Shown here: piece by piece, positions 24,201 to 33,190 of the stretch
Layout of the letters: every line of letters starts with the position of its first letter
How positions within the stretch are numbered: the stretch's first letter is position 1
Assembly: GCA_964017235.1 (NCBI GenBank)
Contig: OZ024933.1
Location: forward strand, 9,241,962-9,305,961
DNA: 64,000 bases
Source: Sabellastarte sp. h YS-2021
Taxonomy: Eukaryota > Annelida > Polychaeta > Sabellida > Sabellidae
Reading direction: 5' to 3'
The notes under the pieces: generated by a model
The model's database searches: none
Seen by the model: only the letters and a program-made list of their open reading frames with translations
Told to the model about the DNA's origin: nothing
Translations under genes and position numbers: made by a program

Positions 24201-27200
24201 GTCAAGCACATTTTATTGTTGACCAGATGGAATCCTAAATGCTTAACTGTTGTGATCACAAATATTTAAGAGTTTTTGCAACCTGAAATGCAAATAATTA
24301 ATTTTGTTTATGGAAGAAATAGTGGACATGTGTTGGTCAGAAAGACATGTATTTTTCTTCAGAACATTATATTAAACATGACATGTGTTTCTAACTAGAA
24401 TACATGCACATTTATCACGGGCAATATTTTTAATCGGTACTTTTTCAAAAACTTCTTTCATTGTGAAAAGTATATGTACTTTTCATGTGCATTATTTCAA
24501 ATAGTCCAGAACAGATACACTCTTACCATGTTTATTATTTAACTCTGTTGAGTCACACCATCTGTTGTTGCTATGTCACTGCAATTGTAGTAGTTTTTAA
24601 AATAACAACCATGCTTCTTGGAAGTGTTGTATGCACTATCAGCTTTTGTGTCTAAAATGTTTAATCCCTGTCGCAAATGACCTGCTTCAGGTCTGTCTTG
24701 GTCATCTTTTTTTTCCAACAGCACCTGGTGTATACATGGATATTCGTATAAGGTGCATTTCTAGTAGTCCTGCAGTAAATCTGTTACAAAACAACCACAT
24801 GTATTTTATACCATTCCAAAGTTATTTTGCACAAGAAAGTTGGTAGTTGAATATTCATTGATCACATTCACAAAAAAACCTGGGCTTCAGGACAATGAAT
24901 ATGATCTGAAAAAAAACTGCATATGATCTGAAGTGACAGATTCTGACACAGATATATGAGCATATTCAGAAACAGCATAGAGGTATCATTGCAATTTTTG
25001 TTAGATGTAGAATAGTTGTTACACCATGTCCATTGATCATCGCTGTTTGAGGCTTGTACACAGGTGTAAGGCTATGGTAGATATAAAATCTAGATCATGA
25101 ATCTTTCTGTTCCCAGTGACTACAAATCTGCAGATGGGGTTTTACATCCTGTTCACCAGCCAGGACCTTATTGAGAAAGGTCCTCAACTTCGGCACTTGT
25201 TGGAGTTAGTCACACACATAAGTGACAGCCTATGCTTAGATGCCAAACCTGCTAACAAATTGGCCATGGAGGACCTTCAAACATAGTAAATCAAAGCACT
25301 GTTCTACATGAAAACGGAAACAACAATTACAGCTGCATCACATGTAAGATACTACGTAAAGTTCCTGTTATCCCTGATTTTAAACAATCAAGAGCAAGCA
25401 CTGCTTACATGACTTGAAAAGAGTAAGACTGAGTCAAACCATGCAATTACTTCAGCAAGGCTGGAATATTTTTTTTTATTTATGTTTCAAAACAGTCGGA
25501 GTTTCTTCGAAAGAAAATTTCTATACATTATATCAGATACAAGCAGCCTAGCATAAGAACAGCAATGTGTGGTTATGCATGGTTCTAACATTTTCTAATT
25601 TTTCAGAATGCTGCCTACCTTTTGTTACATCTTTTTGTTACATAATAGAGAGAAAAATATTAATAAATTGAAAGATTATTTGAGCTAGTCTACATTTACA
25701 AGGGATGTACAGAACTCCAAAATCACATTCCAAAAAGAGTAAGGAATCGAATATAAGAGGGTTTGGGGCATTAAGTTCTGGACTATGTTAAAGACAACCA
25801 TGTGTTTTATGACATGCCAAAAGTCATTCAGATATCTTGCAAAAGTCAGTTTCCAGTATGAAATCATGTATACTGCATTGTAGACAATTTTCTGGGATAA
25901 AAGAAATGATTAGGTACCAATAGACTTGATCATAGTCACTGATACAGGCTATGCTGAAACAGCCTACGGTTCAGCAGTCATATTAGGTGTCCACCTGTAT
26001 ATGAGCACAGCAAAAGAGAATTATCACCTTTTTTCTGAGCATTTTTTTTCGGTATCACCATATCTCTAGCTCAGTCACAAAAGCAACATGCACACATAGA
26101 AACTATCTCAGGGTAACATTTGATTTCAACAGTATTTAAATTTGTGCACATGCACACTTATCCATCTGTAAACTGCATATTACTTTTGTGCAAAGCATTC
26201 CAGGTACAATCAGGTACAATCTTGTGGGTATTACTTTTGTGCAAAGCACACACTCCAGTACAATCAGGTATAATCTTCGATGGCAGATTTACACCACAGG
26301 GAGCCAATAGACACCATTCAAAGTTTAATCTAGCTGAGCCAAATTATAGCAGTGATCCGTGTCTTTAAGTTTGGTAGCACTTGCTAAGTGCACAAGTCTA
26401 TACATAGGCAGCGACGTGTGCTATTAAGTGTAGTTAAGCAAACAAGTGCTTTATTACCTAGAATTGTTTTATTTAAAAATAATTTTGCTAAATCGTGAAT
26501 TAAGCATACTGATAAATATATAATGCACAACAATCATGACTAAGTAAACTGTTAAACAGACAAAGGAACAACTAAATAATTATGTTTAGTATCTGAAAAA
26601 AAATACAGCTAAAATTCAAATTTATGTGTTTAAATTTAATACTCACAGCTAAAGGAAAGTTTATGAAATATGTAAAAAAATTAAATATAAGTGCTGTACT
26701 GTGAAACATATCACTGTTTCATGACAAATGACAGCGGCAGTGATGACTAATTAAAATGTTTTTGAAGCTGTTTGTTCAAGAAAATATAGATAAACACTTT
26801 TCATAGATTCATTCTTTCTAGTTCAACATCGGGTGGAGAGGGCTAATTCAGAGCAATATGATGGGCTTAATTTGCATGATAGAGAGGAATCTACAATTTA
26901 TCCCCGTGTCTACCGTGATCTACAAAGAAACACCCGGGAAACTGCAGGTAAAATTTGTAATAATGATATTGCTTTCTCCCTGAAGACTACATGATGTAGG
27001 GAATACACTTATACAGCCACAAGAGTGTGCACATATATGCATTTCCTGGGTAATGTAAAAGACCAGAAAAATATACCATACAAAATTTATACCCTGACAC
27101 ACTCAAATGGGATTTCATTTTCTGATCTCAAGTATCAAAAAAAAAATCAAAAGGAAAACTCCACCCACTCAAAAAGAAAATTGTAGTAATAGTGTTAAAG

Positions 27201-30200
27201 TGATGAACTTATTTTAGACTTGAAAGGATAGGAATAGCAGTCAGGAGCATATTTACAAGTGTAAAAGTAACACTAATGTATCAGGTCTTTTGAATCACAT
27301 TAATATTTTCAACCATTGTAAAGAACAAACCTTAAATCTATAGTGCCACTGTAACAATAAAAATATTAAGGTAGATTTACAGGTGAAGAAGGATATGAAG
27401 TCATTCCTGAAACAGCCTTTACGGGTGAAACAACTAGTGATTTAGGTTTGTGTTATTCTTATCCTTCTATTTTGTTTTATGCAAGTCATAAAATTCAGCT
27501 TTGCTTTGGCAAAAATTTGGCTTCCATGTCAGAAAACTTTTCTCTAATCAAAATTAATCTATTTTTTCATCAAATCAGAACATGGCTACACAAGTAACAT
27601 TTTCTTACACTAAAATATTTATGTTCCTTTAGTGAATGTTTTTGTCAAATTATGGTGGGTATTTCGATAATAAAACTGAAGCATGTGTATACTGGGTAAA
27701 ATTTTATTTAGTAACTGTATAAACAGTGATTTGAACTGACAATAATATATAGTTTTCACAAAATATTTACCAATGCACAAAGGGATGAAGTCGTGAAGTT
27801 AAAGTAAACAGTGCTTAACTGTGAAACTAGAGTTACAACATGAGTTAGTGTTTTGATAGTACTGGTATTTAACAACTTTTTAAGAATTCTCAGGAATAGT
27901 TTAGGAAGGCAGAGTCTAAAAGTTAAATTAACGACTATAATGTCTATTTTTCAGACAATCTTGAGCCTAGAACCAGCACTAGCAAGGCATTGTTTCATGT
28001 CCTTTGAATTGTTATGCCTGTGGCAATTACACATTACTCACAATTCAGTTTTGAATATAGTTGAGCATTATGACTTAAAGCAATATATTTATGCACAAAA
28101 TTTTGATACTGATATGGTTAATGAGAAATGTAAAACTGTTTTATACAATATGACAGAGCTTAACTTTTTCAACAAGAATTATTGGTAAAATCATGTACAA
28201 TGTGACTTTAGAGCTTGCATCATACGATGTATAGGTATGATATGTAAAATCTGACACAATTAAAGTACAAAAATTTTGCAAAACAATTTTTGTGATAATG
28301 TTCACTTGAACACCACATCCTCACAGAAAGAAACAATTAATGTCAGATTGAGGACCAATATTGTCAGTTGTACAACAGTTATCAGTCAGTTAATATTTTA
28401 TTGATTTCGCAAAGGAACTAAATACTTTAAATCTGGGAATAAAATAAGAGATCTGAAACTGTGTATGTTATTATACGTAGATGATATATTGTAATTATCT
28501 CAGAGAATGAACAGAAATTGCAGAAACTTTAAGATCACGTCCAAAAATGGTGCAAAAATGGCAATTGAATTTAAATATTGATAAAACACAAACTGTACAT
28601 TTTCACAAATGCCATAAAAAGCAGACTAGGTTTGAATTTTAAAAAGTTGTGGTAGTTTCCTAATATAAATATCTCGGAACTTTCCTTGACAAGTTTTTGA
28701 CATTTAGTGAAAATGTTCAGACACTAGCAGATTCAGCTGGAAGGGGTCTTGCCTCGTTCATATCTAAATTTAAGCAATTTAAAGATTCTGGTTACAGAAC
28801 TTATGAAAAAATGCATAGCACTTCTGTGGTACCAGTTTTAGTTATGGGGCAGGAATATGTGTGTGGGGGGGTTGTCAAACATGGGCCAGCAGCAAAAAAT
28901 TATAATAGGGCATTACGATATTTCTTAGGTGTAAATAAATTTACGGCAAATCTATTCTTACAGGGAGACTCTGGGTGGCTTCCACCAAAATATGTGTTTT
29001 ATTTATCTGCATTACAGTACTGGAATAAATTTTGTCAATTCGATAATGCACACATACCAAAGCAGATATTTAAAAGGACATTTCAATTTAAAAAAATATT
29101 ATACCTGGGTGAAGAATATTGAAAAAGTTTGGATTTACTAAACTTGTCATCCTATTTTTTTGGAAAGAAGAAAGGTTGACAAACTTGCAAGAAAGTTTTG
29201 GAAAATAGAACTTGCACTCTTTGTAATCATGAAAAGATTGAGGATGAGATTCATTCTCTCTGTGTCTGTTTCCAATTAGAATTGATTCGTCGAAAGTATT
29301 ATGAAACATATTAGCATCTTAAATCCAGATTCAGTAACCTAGACAATGAAACTATTTTTTTATATGAGTGAAAATCATTCTCAAATACTTGGTAATTTGA
29401 TAGTTGACCTGATGAAATGAAAAAAAAATATTGTTTAGAGATCATACTGCTATTTAAAAAAATCCCATTATTGTTTTTGTGGTCCGAAATAATCCACCAC
29501 ACAATATCATTGTAATTGTATTTCACAGTGACTTATAAGCCCTTCAGGGGCTGGGTGATGTTGCTTATATTGTTTTGTATATTTATGTAATGAAATTATA
29601 TGTCGCATCACTAGGATAAAATAATTAATAAATAATATAAAGTAGTTAAAACTTTGGTTTACAAATATAGCTACTGCCCAAAATCTGTCAATGTATCAGC
29701 ATATAATGTATCTGGAGTAGCAATTATTCTTCAAAAAGTATGATTTTAGGTATCTACATTAATGCAAGCAATGTATATGTGTTTCTAAGGACAGGAGAAC
29801 TAAGGTGATGTTAATTTGATGATGATTAAAGTACAAACAAAATGCTACTTTTTAGTTGAATTTTGAATTAATCATATAATATCAATGCAAAAGCAAAGTC
29901 TATGGCTTTAAGGTTCTATGTTATTTTCGCTAAGTTAAATTTTCCAACAGAATCTTTGAGCAAAAATATATTTTAAAACATATTTTATTAGAAGGACATG
30001 TCAGTTCAAGCATTTCAATTTTTTTCTGCTACTAACTGAAACTATCTTTCACATTAAAATCATTAAACAGTAACAAGACAACTTGCTAAAGCCAATATCA
30101 GCAAGGCTTTTAGATGTAGTAGAATATCAATAATGTTTCTTTCTTACAGTTTTATTGTATCAAGTTTTGCAATTTTTGTGTCCACAAATAGATAGCACAC

Positions 30201-30952
30201 ACAACAACCACATTTTGGGTATTGTCAAATTGAAATCTATCTGGATATACGTTATATTCAAAAGATAAAGATATTTTACAGACTAATAATTTATCAGTAC
30301 TTAGTTTGGATGAAAATGATAAAACCTACAGCTAATAGTGGGTATGTAAATAAACTGAGACTTAATGGAGAGAGTTAATGAAAAAATGCTAAACAGATGA
30401 AATCAATTTACAGATTTAAAAATAACCATTAAAAATAAGGTCTATTTACAGGGGGAGTAGGATATGCAAATGTACCTAAAACTGTTGTCTCCCATGCAGG
30501 AAGTGATGATTCAGGTTTGTATTTAAACTTATTCTGTTATATAAAGCATTATTTAAAGTGTATGCTTAATTTTTTTTATCTTTGACATCATATTTAACAT
30601 ATTATGGTAGTTATTTCAATGATAAAGTGAAAGTAGCTGAATAATAGGTAAAGAGTTACCTGTCAGTAGGAAACATTGGGCTTGGAAAACGAATTTGTAA
30701 CCATTTCACAAAAGTAATACTCTTTTAAGTACATGAAAACACTTCTTAACTAGAAAACTGGAATTATGATTCATCTAGTTTAATGCATAATGTTTCAAGT
30801 TAATGATTGACTATATTTTCAGTTGTAAGACATAAGTAATAAACTTTGCTTACTTTATCGCTGCATCAAAAATGATAAGACTAAGGAGCAATAAAAAAAC
30901 TGTAAAATCTATTTGTATCACAGACTATCTTGAACCAGTAACCCAGCACTAG
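11982..30952 (+). CDS. Ig/FN3 transmembrane receptor with tyrosine-motif tail
   Basis: Span of a host gene assembled from exons at 11982-12293, 13082-13255, 13996-14129, 15505-15816, 16771-17076, 21704-21814, 21991-22023, 26822-26947, then 27383-27445 and/or 30452-30514, and 30924-30952 with the stop. All internal exons begin and end in phase 1 with GT-AG introns. The product is a type I cell-surface protein: three Ig-like domains, one FN3 domain, one membrane helix (IAMGVSLGLAITIIIIGS) and a tail of about 90 residues with at least six tyrosines. Motifs seen in the tail are YDGL, TIYPRV (ITSM consensus TxYxxV), YRDL, YEVI, VGYANV (ITIM consensus; also the YxN form liked by Grb2 SH2 domains) and YLEPV. 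By domain order it resembles nephrin/Kirrel-type adhesion proteins and invertebrate IgSF immune receptors; which of these it is cannot be decided. The N-terminus, signal peptide and promoter are missing or not recognised, so the start given is that of the first exon found. Confidence 0.75.
12294..13081 (+). other. Receptor intron
   Basis: Intron between Ig exons, bordered GTAGGT and TTAG. I see no further exon or repeat inside it. Confidence 0.5.
13082..13255 (+). CDS. Receptor exon: first half of Ig-like domain 2
   Basis: Begins PPEVFVEGTSIPAVE and includes RKLECKTVGGNP (first Cys of the Ig fold) and YNYGWMSK (core Trp). It is 174 bases, phase 1-1, with acceptor TTAG and donor GTATGT. The fold is completed by the next exon, so this domain is split by an intron, unlike domains 1 and 3. 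Confidence 0.75.
13395..13620 (+). repeat. PLE head repeat, copy 3, diverged, inside an intron
   Basis: This intronic segment shares the block from GGTGCAATTGCAC through CTCCAGCCTCTGATGAGA to the closing CACTTCTGA with the head repeats at 2605 and 7845. Here the CTGATGAG box is perfect, but the partner GAAA box is changed. It is an older solitary copy. Confidence 0.6.
13996..14129 (+). CDS. Receptor exon: second half of Ig-like domain 2
   Basis: Reads KTLQLNKLGYKEMAGTYKCT, the classical strand E-F end of an Ig domain with the Tyr corner and second Cys (AGTYKC). The exon ends in GTLEVY, leaving a phase-1 T before GTAAGT. Length 134 bases. Two NxS/T sequons (NSS, NGT) suggest an extracellular, glycosylated face. 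Confidence 0.8.
14130..15184 (+). other. Receptor intron
   Basis: Intron up to the SINE-like insert. Open frames on both strands near 14671-15209 have no domain or splice support. Confidence 0.4.
15185..15430 (-). mobile_element. tRNA-derived SINE
   Basis: On the minus strand a tRNA-like head is visible: box A TAGCCTAGCGG (15407-15417) fits the consensus TRGYNNARNGG at every position, and about 32 bases later GGTTTAAACCC (15363-15373) fits box B with two changes. The anticipated tRNA-unrelated body follows to about 15185. A shorter related piece lies at 47075-47165. The insertion sits in an intron of the receptor gene. It is transcribed by RNA polymerase III if active; nothing shows it is. 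Confidence 0.6.
15505..15816 (+). CDS. Receptor exon: Ig-like domain 3 without the disulphide
   Basis: A full-length Ig-like domain in one exon (312 bases, phase 1-1, acceptor TTTTTTCAG, donor GTAACA). Core Trp is in NYTVHWSMG and strand F is QLGKYTVRVINS, where the usual Y-x-C Cys is Val; the strand B Cys is also absent. Such Cys-less Ig domains are known in membrane-proximal positions of adhesion receptors. There are several sequons (NLS, NYT, NVS). Confidence 0.7.
16544..16642 (+). CDS. Possible extra receptor exon
   Basis: An open phase-1-1 block with acceptor TTTTAG and donors at 16631 (GTAATA) or 16643 (GTAGGT). It would encode GKGYPFDELGTDSVKIVPMA followed by about 12 residues, an acidic linker with one Tyr and no Ig or FN3 feature. 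It lies between Ig domain 3 and the FN3 exon. Skipping it keeps the frame. It may be an alternatively used linker or a chance open stretch. Confidence 0.35.
16771..17076 (+). CDS. Receptor exon: fibronectin type III domain
   Basis: A complete FN3 domain in one 306-base phase-1-1 exon. It begins PPEKPVNVAI, has the strand B Trp in SITIAWEAGFNGG, strand C in HFKILYREKG, and the Tyr of strand F in KTEYEIIVVAINQFKNKS. FN3 immediately before the membrane is the arrangement of nephrin-like proteins. Acceptor AATTTTAG, donor GTATGA. Confidence 0.85.
17077..18490 (+). other. Receptor intron, first part
   Basis: Long intron between the FN3 and membrane exons. No further FN3 exon was seen. Short open frames around 17390-17587 and 18278-18487 have no recognisable content. 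Confidence 0.4.
18477..18722 (+). mobile_element. Possible gag-like fossil
   Basis: The frame contains MAVPDLNKFEGWQLYICVEQ, which resembles the start of gag proteins of Ty3-like LTR retrotransposons. The rest is not clearly alignable by eye. If real it is a short, old and broken fragment sitting in the receptor intron. Confidence 0.22.
19190..19525. repeat. Two-unit dispersed repeat with GGCA run
   Basis: After a GGCAGGCAGGCA run (19193-19217) there are two tandem, diverged units of about 140 bases. Each contains ATCT(C/T)(A/G)GAAACTGTAA then TGTAGGAAGTTAA and GACATTGATT and closes with CCTTGACCTATAAAAT or CCTCGACCTTTAAAAT. It looks like part of a dispersed repeat family; I see no coding potential. 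Confidence 0.55.
19526..21703 (+). other. Receptor intron, last part
   Basis: AT-rich intron sequence with no exon or element border that I can support. Confidence 0.4.
21704..21814 (+). CDS. Receptor exon: transmembrane helix
   Basis: Encodes NGRLNPTT, then the hydrophobic span IAMGVSLGLAITIIIIGS, then the basic stop-transfer QYKSRKSLQ. The exon is 111 bases, phase 1-1, acceptor CATACAG, donor GTGCAG. Basic residues on the C-terminal side support a type I orientation with the Ig/FN3 part outside the cell. Confidence 0.8.
21991..22023 (+). CDS. Receptor micro-exon in the cytoplasmic tail
   Basis: A 33-base exon with strong borders (CCATTTTCAG and GTAAGT), phase 1-1, encoding MEEFSSSFVC. It is open in the same phase as its neighbours. 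Being in frame by itself, it could be skipped without harm. Confidence 0.6.
22611..22722. repeat. Tandem duplication, 58-bp unit
   Basis: Two neighbouring copies (starting 22611 and 22669) of a unit containing TAAGATAGCTAGTTATCTTA, itself an almost perfect palindrome. The copies differ at a handful of positions. Confidence 0.8.
23385..23880. other. Compositionally distinct block of unknown origin
   Basis: The base composition is visibly richer in G and C than the surrounding intron. One plus-strand frame includes SPVKGHEKDYDETVTKKRTL followed by KKIQLTDQEDVLVD before a stop. No family is recognised. It may be a decayed insertion. Confidence 0.3.
24540..25460. other. Coding-like debris of unknown origin
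   Basis: A minus frame at 24539-24724 contains QDRPEAGHLRQGLNILDTKA, and a plus frame ending near 25288 contains LIEKGPQLRHLLELVTHISD. Both are more protein-like than the background, but neither is assignable. I infer remains of one or more mobile elements in the intron. Confidence 0.25.
26178..26277. repeat. Tandem duplication, 51-bp unit
   Basis: Two neighbouring copies starting at 26178 and 26229, each beginning TATTACTTTTGTGCAAAGCA and containing GTACAATCAGGTA. A recent local duplication in the intron. Confidence 0.8.
26822..26947 (+). CDS. Receptor exon: tail with YDGL and ITSM-like motif
   Basis: A 126-base, phase-1-1 cytoplasmic exon (acceptor TTCTTTCTAG, donor GTAAAA). It reads QHRVERANSEQYDGLNLHD and then REESTIYPRVYRDLQRNT. 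TIYPRV is an exact match to the immunoreceptor switch consensus TxYxx[VI]; YDGL and YPRV are separated by ten residues, close to ITAM spacing; YRDL is a further YxxL. These would be phosphorylation and SH2-docking sites if the protein is a signalling receptor. Phosphorylation itself is inference. Confidence 0.75.
27383..27445 (+). CDS. Receptor tail exon, cassette copy 1 (YEVI)
   Basis: A 63-base phase-1-1 exon encoding GEEGYEVIPETAF then TGETTSDL. It matches the exon at 30452-30514 in length, phase, borders (ATTTACAG before, GGTTTGT after) and the GY-x-x-[VI]-P core, so the two arose by duplication. The flanking intron sequence is also related. Confidence 0.7.
   Translation: MKKDMKSFLKQPLRVKQLVI
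27955..28007 (+). CDS. Alternative terminal exon, cassette copy 1
   Basis: After TTTTTCAG, in phase 1, this encodes NLEPRTSTSKALFHVL and a stop at 28005-28007. The first 27 bases are clearly related to the terminal exon at 30924 (AATCTTGAGCC against TATCTTGAACC), but a one-base length difference shifts the reading past the TAG used there, and the Tyr of YLEPV is Asn. If spliced to the exon at 27383 it gives a shorter tail without ITIM or YLEPV. It could also be a dead copy. Confidence 0.45.
28330..29640 (+). mobile_element. 5'-truncated LINE between the two tail cassettes
   Basis: Remains of a non-LTR reverse transcriptase: the YVDDI active-site box at about 28473, a broken palm-thumb region, then an open C-terminal stretch (28697-29122) with ALRYFLGVNKFTANL and GDSGWLPPKY, typical of LINE C-terminal regions, and a closing CTLCNHEK / EDEIHSLCVC zinc-knuckle-like motif near 29210-29270. 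The 3' end has a TAAT-rich tail (29615-29640). The 5' part, including any endonuclease, is absent, and there are stops and frame changes in the palm and after 29122. Clade uncertain. It sits in the intron between duplicate tail exons. Confidence 0.65.
29641..30451 (+). other. Receptor intron after the LINE
   Basis: AT-rich intron sequence. No exon or repeat is supported except the final acceptor region, which resembles that before 27383. Confidence 0.4.
30452..30514 (+). CDS. Receptor tail exon, cassette copy 2 (VGYANV, ITIM-like)
   Basis: A 63-base phase-1-1 exon encoding GGVGYANVPKTVVSHAGSDD. VGYANV fits the ITIM consensus [VILS]-x-Y-x-x-[VIL], and YAN is a Grb2-type SH2 site. Partner of the exon at 27383; intron sequence about 90 bases downstream (ATTATGGTAGTTATTTC) is also shared with the first copy (27649). 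Confidence 0.7.
30924..30952 (+). CDS. Receptor terminal exon (YLEPV) and stop
   Basis: After TATCACAG, in phase 1, this encodes DYLEPVTQH with the first base supplied by the previous exon, then TAG at 30950-30952. The phase, the join SDDS-DYLEPV and the existence of a diverged second copy (27955) support it as the true C-terminus. A possible poly(A) signal AATAAA lies at 31046-31051. Confidence 0.65.
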
Positions 30953-31045
30953 AAACAGAGCCAGGTGAGTTACTGGTTTTTAATGGCCATTTAAATGTAA
31001 TATGTCCACTTGAAAGTTGGAATTGTTAATGGAATGCTTTTTTAC

Positions 31046-31051
31046 AATAAA
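31046..31051 (+). promoter_or_regulatory. Possible poly(A) signal of the receptor gene
   Basis: AATAAA about 95 bases after the terminal-exon stop. Such words are common in AT-rich DNA, so position is the only support. Confidence 0.3.
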
Positions 31052-32985
31052 AATCCTTGAAATTGGCAGATTAGAGATATATATGTCATGGTAGAAAGTC
31101 CAATCTTGAAATTCTACTGGGAGAAAATTCAATTGGAGTTTTACCAGTAAATAGTTCAATCCAGGAGATTTTGGTTTTGCCCTCATGTCCAAAATTCAAT
31201 AAACTTGTTAGATATTCCAATTCTAGATTTTTTAGGTATTGTTGTGTGTTCCAGAAAGTAATATTTGTACAAATTCAATATAAACTGAAAAAAGGCAAAG
31301 TGATACACAAAGAGTGGTTCACATAAATCTGTCATTTGAGATTTACCATAATTAAACATGACAGTTAGAGACTGAAATATTCAGTCTATTAACATCAAGT
31401 ATATGAACATCAAATACCATCAAGATTTTTCAGGGAAATCTGGTCTTAGCATGTAAATTTTGTAGTAGTGTCAACTCCTCCAGAGTTTCAACATCTGTGT
31501 GAGACAGTTTAGGGAAATGCACATTTCTCTTGTCATTTAAGTCTTAGGACTGTAGAGAGTGTTTATTATTCCTTCTGTAATAACAATCTGTACATAGTCT
31601 TATTGTTCTTTTTAATTTTGTACTATTAGTACCAAGTTTACTGGATTTCAGACCCAGAGCAATACCTAATGCTCCTAGATGGAAGTTTCTACCAGTACCA
31701 GTAGAAATTCCAGTAGGACTTTCTAGGGTAGGAACTGACTTTCTACTGGTACAATTTGAATATCTACCAGATTAGACTTTTTACCATGACATAGATTAGG
31801 AAAGATCTTTACTTAACATCTGATTTTTCCTTGTATTTCTGATAAAATTGTGTAGGGCATTACTTAAGACTTCTTATTCTATGCAAAACTATGCAGAGCT
31901 AAGTATTTTTCTATAATACTCATGGTGATATGCTGTCCAAATAAAATACATCAGAGTTCTATTTTGATTAAAAAAACTTCACCTGCAAAAGAAGTTACCT
32001 TTTTCTTTCAAAGGAATTTGTAATGTTCATTTCTTCATTAACTCATCATAAGAAAGTCTATCTCTGGAGAACCATTATGTTGAGATTATTGTTTTTATTG
32101 TTTCCTGATAGTTTCAGCCCAGCTGGAGAGATAATGATGATATCAAAAATCAAGAGACAATATACTGGAGACTCAGAACACCTGCAGACACATGCATATT
32201 CCAGAGAGGACCGAGTAACTATGTGGACAATAAGAAACCTTTCTGCACAAAGTGTTGAATAAATTGAAACTATATTTTATGAGTATAACAAGGTGACACT
32301 GTATGTAAAACTAGCTATTTGAATTATTACCAATTCACATGTATAAAAAGACTATGAGATAACATAAATTATCCCCAGTCTGATGATAAACAAATTAAGA
32401 TTGTCTTAAATCTATGTATTCACAAATAATCCTTTAACTTTTCAAATGTCATGTATTTGGTTTCTAATGAATATTTTCATTTTACCTGTGGTCTGTTATG
32501 GTTTCTAAAAATAATCGTGTAACACTCAAATCAGATATATTTCTTGAGTGTATTACTTCGTGTTAACATTCTTATTTGAAAGCTATCACTATAGATGCAT
32601 CTGTGGTGGTGTTTAAGGATTGATCATGGAGTAAGATTAACAAGAGTGATATCTTGTCATGTGTGTTGAATACATATATTCAAACTAGAAGTAAATATGC
32701 ACAGTTTAGCATTGGCAACTATACACCCCTGAAAAGCTACTGTCTCTAAGGATATAGATTGAATCTCTGATCTGATCTGAAGGGGCATACTGGCAGTTAT
32801 TTGCAATAACACAATAACTGTTGTTTAAGTAACAGTGTTTATAGAAATGTTTTCATCAGTATTAAACTAAAAAGTTTGCTTGTCTGTATGACTTACTTAA
32901 ACCCTTTGAAAATGTCTTGTTTATTATGACGTCCTTATTCCTGGTATCATTGTTATATATTTTTTTAATGTTGTACTATATGTGA
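31052..32985. other. Region downstream of the receptor stop
   Basis: No clear gene. Near 32113, TTTCAG is followed by a phase-1 reading CAGCTGGAGAGATAA that resembles a further short terminal exon (xQLER and stop), and an overlapping frame stays open to 32250; both are weak. Sequence near 32285 shows some likeness to that near 44570. Confidence 0.3.
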
Positions 32986-32989
32986 TTAT

Positions 32990-33190
32990 TTTAACATTGA
33001 ATATATGATGATTTTAGTGCACATTTGTATAACTGTTAGCCATGGTATTCTTGTGAACATTAAGCAAAAGTATATTAATCTTACAAAAGCCCTTTTACAC
33101 TGAATAATATTAGGTCACAGGTCTTTGCATGAGTATGCATAACCTCAAAATATATTTAGGTGTGTGAAAGACATCTGGAGAAGATAGTTA
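32990..33190 (+). repeat. Diverged long-range repeat, copy 1
   Basis: Related in direct orientation to 45000-45225, with shared words CTTACAAAAG, GGTCTTTGCATGAGTA against GATCTTTGTATGAGTA, and GTGTGAAAGACATCTG against GTGTGAAAGGTATCTG. It may be an old duplication or an unrecognised dispersed element. Confidence 0.5.

Larger units (their letters stand above)
22024..26821 (+). other. Long receptor intron
   Basis: Contains a 58-bp tandem duplication (22611-22722), a C/G-richer block (23385-23880), coding-like debris (24540-25460) and a 51-bp tandem duplication (26178-26277). No further receptor exon is supported. Confidence 0.4.
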
